64,000 nt of DNA, from NCBI GenBank assembly GCA_904063045.1, contig CAJFCJ010000004.1:737713-801712 (forward strand), read 5' to 3'. Within the stretch, counting starts at the first letter, position 1; every line of letters begins with the position of its first letter. Below are positions 61,802 through 64,000 of the stretch, in pieces. A program made the position numbers and the translations under genes. Origin of the DNA: Dimorphilus gyrociliatus. Taxonomy: Eukaryota > Annelida > Polychaeta > Dinophilidae. Under the pieces are notes generated by a model. It was not told the DNA's origin. It saw nothing but the letters and a program-made list of their open reading frames with translations, and made no database searches.

Positions 61802-64000
61802 ATGGAAGCTAGTTTAGTTCAAGCGCTGCATCAACTGGAATCAGACGATATCGAAGTAGTATCAAATACAAAAGGACTTGTGATTAATGCATTAAAAACA
61901 AGCAAGTTTTCAATTTTAAGTGCATAAAACATTGATAGAGGTCATTTAATTTTATTAAATCAATTTAGTTAAAGATCCAGGTTGGCTTGTATACAGCCTT
62001 ATAGAAATATATGTAACTGAGAAAGGTGCTGAAAATTGCATGGAAGTTTTAGCAAAGATCGAAGAGCCAAATGATAAGGTTTATTATATTAAATTAAAAT
62101 CTGTATTAGTTAATTATAGCCTGAATATTATACTATTTTCAGCTATTCTTCGAAAAACTTAATGAATTCTTAAAGAACCAACAGTATCGGTATAGAGCAC
62201 TTCTTCTATTAGGTTGTATTGTTACAAAACAACCCTTATGGTTAGGAAAAATTGTTCGCTGCAACACATTCAAGGCCATTCTTCAAATATTGAAAGTAAT
62301 TAGTAATTCCTTTCTGAGGTTGTTACTCAATTCTTTAACAACTCTGATACCTATAGACTGACGCATCGAATGTACCTGTTCTGCTTACTGCTGCTTTGGA
62401 CTTGTGTATAATTCTTCCATCTGTTGCTGCGCCAGTTGCTAATCATCTACAAGAAATATTTGATGTATTTATAAAGTTTGCCAATTTTGTGCATGCTCTA
62501 CCAGGTAATAGAAATTGATACAATTTCTTTTATTCATTAGTATTATGTTATCATATTCTAATTCATACATATATATTTTTATATATCAGGGAACAACGCC
62601 AAAGCTTATGCTTCACATGCGCAAATTACACTATTTTCCTTATTTAATACGTTGTATGGAATGTTTCCTTGTCATTTTTTAGCCTATCTGAGAAACACCT
62701 ATCCTCGGACAAGTGATAAAGGAGTTTTTAAAAATGTTATAGATGTAAATTTTAATTCTTATAATTAATTATTTTTAGCACTACTCTCTTGGACTATAAA
62801 TTCATTTTTCTATGTTTTATATTTAGCCTTTACTTAAGCACATTAAATTACATCCGCTCCTTATAACATCCTCTCTAGATGAAGAATTAAGTAAAGAAAG
62901 ACTAGGAAAAAGAGAAGTAAAATTTTTTTAATTACAAAGCTAATGTGACGATAATGATGAAACAACAACACAAATAAACGCTTAGGTTCAGGATATAGTG
63001 GCAGAATGCAGCCAATTAACTGTAGAACTACCTTCAACATGCCACATTCGTCGTGAAGAAGAGCAAATTCCAAATAATCCTAATTTAGATCGTTACGGTG
63101 TTAGAAAACTAAAGGAAGAGTTAAAATTCGAAAGGAAAAAATCAAGTTCTCCTTCCCTTGTAGATAGCGCTGCCAGTTCTTTACAAGTAAGAAAAAATGA
63201 ATAATGACTTAATAAATATTTTTACCATAAAAAATATTCAGTAATATATTTAATTATTTTTTTCTTTTTGTTTTGTTGCTTCTAAAGTCTCAATTCTGGA
63301 GTCCAAGTGATCTTTGTGGTTATTCTACCCCTCCAAGGGCTAATAGAACTCAAGATGGTAATTGGAATATAATTGTAAATTATTGTCGCCTAATAAATTT
63401 ATTAATTATTTCAATTTTTTCAGATGGAAAATGCCAAAATGAAGTAAATAAAGTTGAGGAAAGCTCTGCTGAAAAGGTCAATTATTGTTTAGGGAATTAT
63501 TCTATACATGTTTTTATGTTTATTAATTATCTTCAAAGACATCATTCCCGTCTTAACGGAGTCGTTAATTAGACATAATTGTAGTACAACGTACCTAATT
63601 TTCCACGGCTGGTTTTTTTTCCAGATATCGACCAACAGAAAAATCCATTTGAGATTTCATTGTCGTTTCCTTGATCCTTTTTTTTGTCAGTTGGATTCTA
63701 ATAGACATTGAATATCATTTAAATAGCAGAGGATACGTCTTGTCATGTATCATTTTAAGATATTATGTTCATATTTTATGAAGAAATTGTTTGAGTAGTT
63801 TCAGAAAAACAATAGTTATAGATTTTTAGAGTTTTTTTTATTTTTACCATTAAATTTAATTCAACATTTTATTGATTGCTTGTTCAATAACTCATCTAAA
63901 AATAAACAGCTTTTTAGACGTCGCCGACGATCGAAATTATCTAACATTAATACAGAAGAAAAATCGTCTAATTTATCTACGCCAATGTCAACACCTATTC
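61802..64000 (+). CDS. TSC1: Hamartin (TSC1), 5' part; gene continues past the window
   Basis: Firm exons are 61802-61901, 61969-62078, 62143-62295, 62357-62504, 62590-62744, 62827-62916, 62992-63186, 63288-63357 and 63424-63476, encoding the first 358 residues in frame. The protein is alpha-helical (HEAT-like) as in hamartin. Diagnostic points are the EEPNDK segment, LYGMFPCHF, PLLKHIKLHP, DIVAECSQL and SPSDLCGYSTPP, each corresponding to human hamartin motifs. The first intron appears to use a GC donor (GCAAGT at 61902), because this gives the family spacing. Known role: TSC1 stabilises TSC2; the complex is the GTPase-activating protein for Rheb and restrains mTORC1 at lysosomes. The exons after 63476 (candidates near 63625 and from 63919 to the edge) were not resolved. 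Confidence 0.92.
63477..64000. other. Unresolved 3' part of TSC1 within the window
   Basis: Splice-like acceptors at 63624 and 63918 precede coding-like sequence. The last one, read in phase 2, gives a basic then serine/threonine-proline-rich stretch compatible with the hamartin linker. The linking exon and its frame could not be fixed from the sequence alone. Confidence 0.4.

Overview
The window is nuclear DNA of a bilaterian animal. It is AT-rich and carries single-copy conserved animal genes split by many very short GT-AG introns, mostly 50-70 bases. The gene set (SYT7, CREBL2, paxillin, eIF4H, NAA40, ETFBKMT, LETM1, TRMT1L, TSC1, SLC10-type transporters), the compact introns, the GC-poor spacers and a collagen-repeat membrane protein would fit a small-genome spiralian such as a miniature annelid. 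That placement is inference; the sequence does not name the species. No operon, viral, CRISPR or prokaryotic feature was seen.

Layout. 1-6.7 kb: AT-rich non-coding DNA upstream of SYT7. 6.7-18 kb (+): synaptotagmin-7, three coding exons separated by unusually long introns (6.5 and 3.6 kb). 20.2-21.2 kb (-): CREBL2, a small bZIP protein. 22.2-23.6 kb (+): TMEM26-like membrane protein. 24.3-28.8 kb (-): protein with two Ras-association-like regions, a PDZ domain and a coiled coil. 29.57 kb (+): tRNA-Gly(GCC). 30.9-33.0 kb (+): signal peptide, unknown beta-rich ectodomain, collagen repeat and one membrane span. 33.9-34.4 kb (-): small secreted cysteine-rich protein. 37.6-38.6 kb (+): ETFBKMT. 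39.7-43.4 kb (-): paxillin. 43.8-45.5 kb (+): eIF4H. 46.2-47.3 kb (-): NAA40. 47.8-48.3 kb (+): C11orf98-like basic protein. 48.5-49.4 kb (+): ODF3/SHIPPO-repeat protein. 49.7-53.0 kb (-): LETM1. 53.4-55.4 kb (+): TRMT1L. 56.3-60.9 kb (-): two tandem SLC10-family transporters. 61.8 kb to the end (+): TSC1 (hamartin), incomplete at the window edge.

The genes are unrelated housekeeping, signalling and neuronal genes and do not form one pathway. Several are divergent pairs with short shared promoter regions: CREBL2/TMEM26-like, paxillin/eIF4H, NAA40/C11orf98-like, LETM1/TRMT1L and SLC10/TSC1. The exon models below were built by hand; the exons of every complete gene sum to an intact reading frame with consistent intron phases. 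The least understood items are the collagen-repeat membrane protein, the Ras-association/PDZ protein, the small secreted protein with part of an activin-receptor cysteine pattern, a GC-rich island with a hairpin inside the SYT7 intron, and a few CTCF-core-like motifs near promoters.
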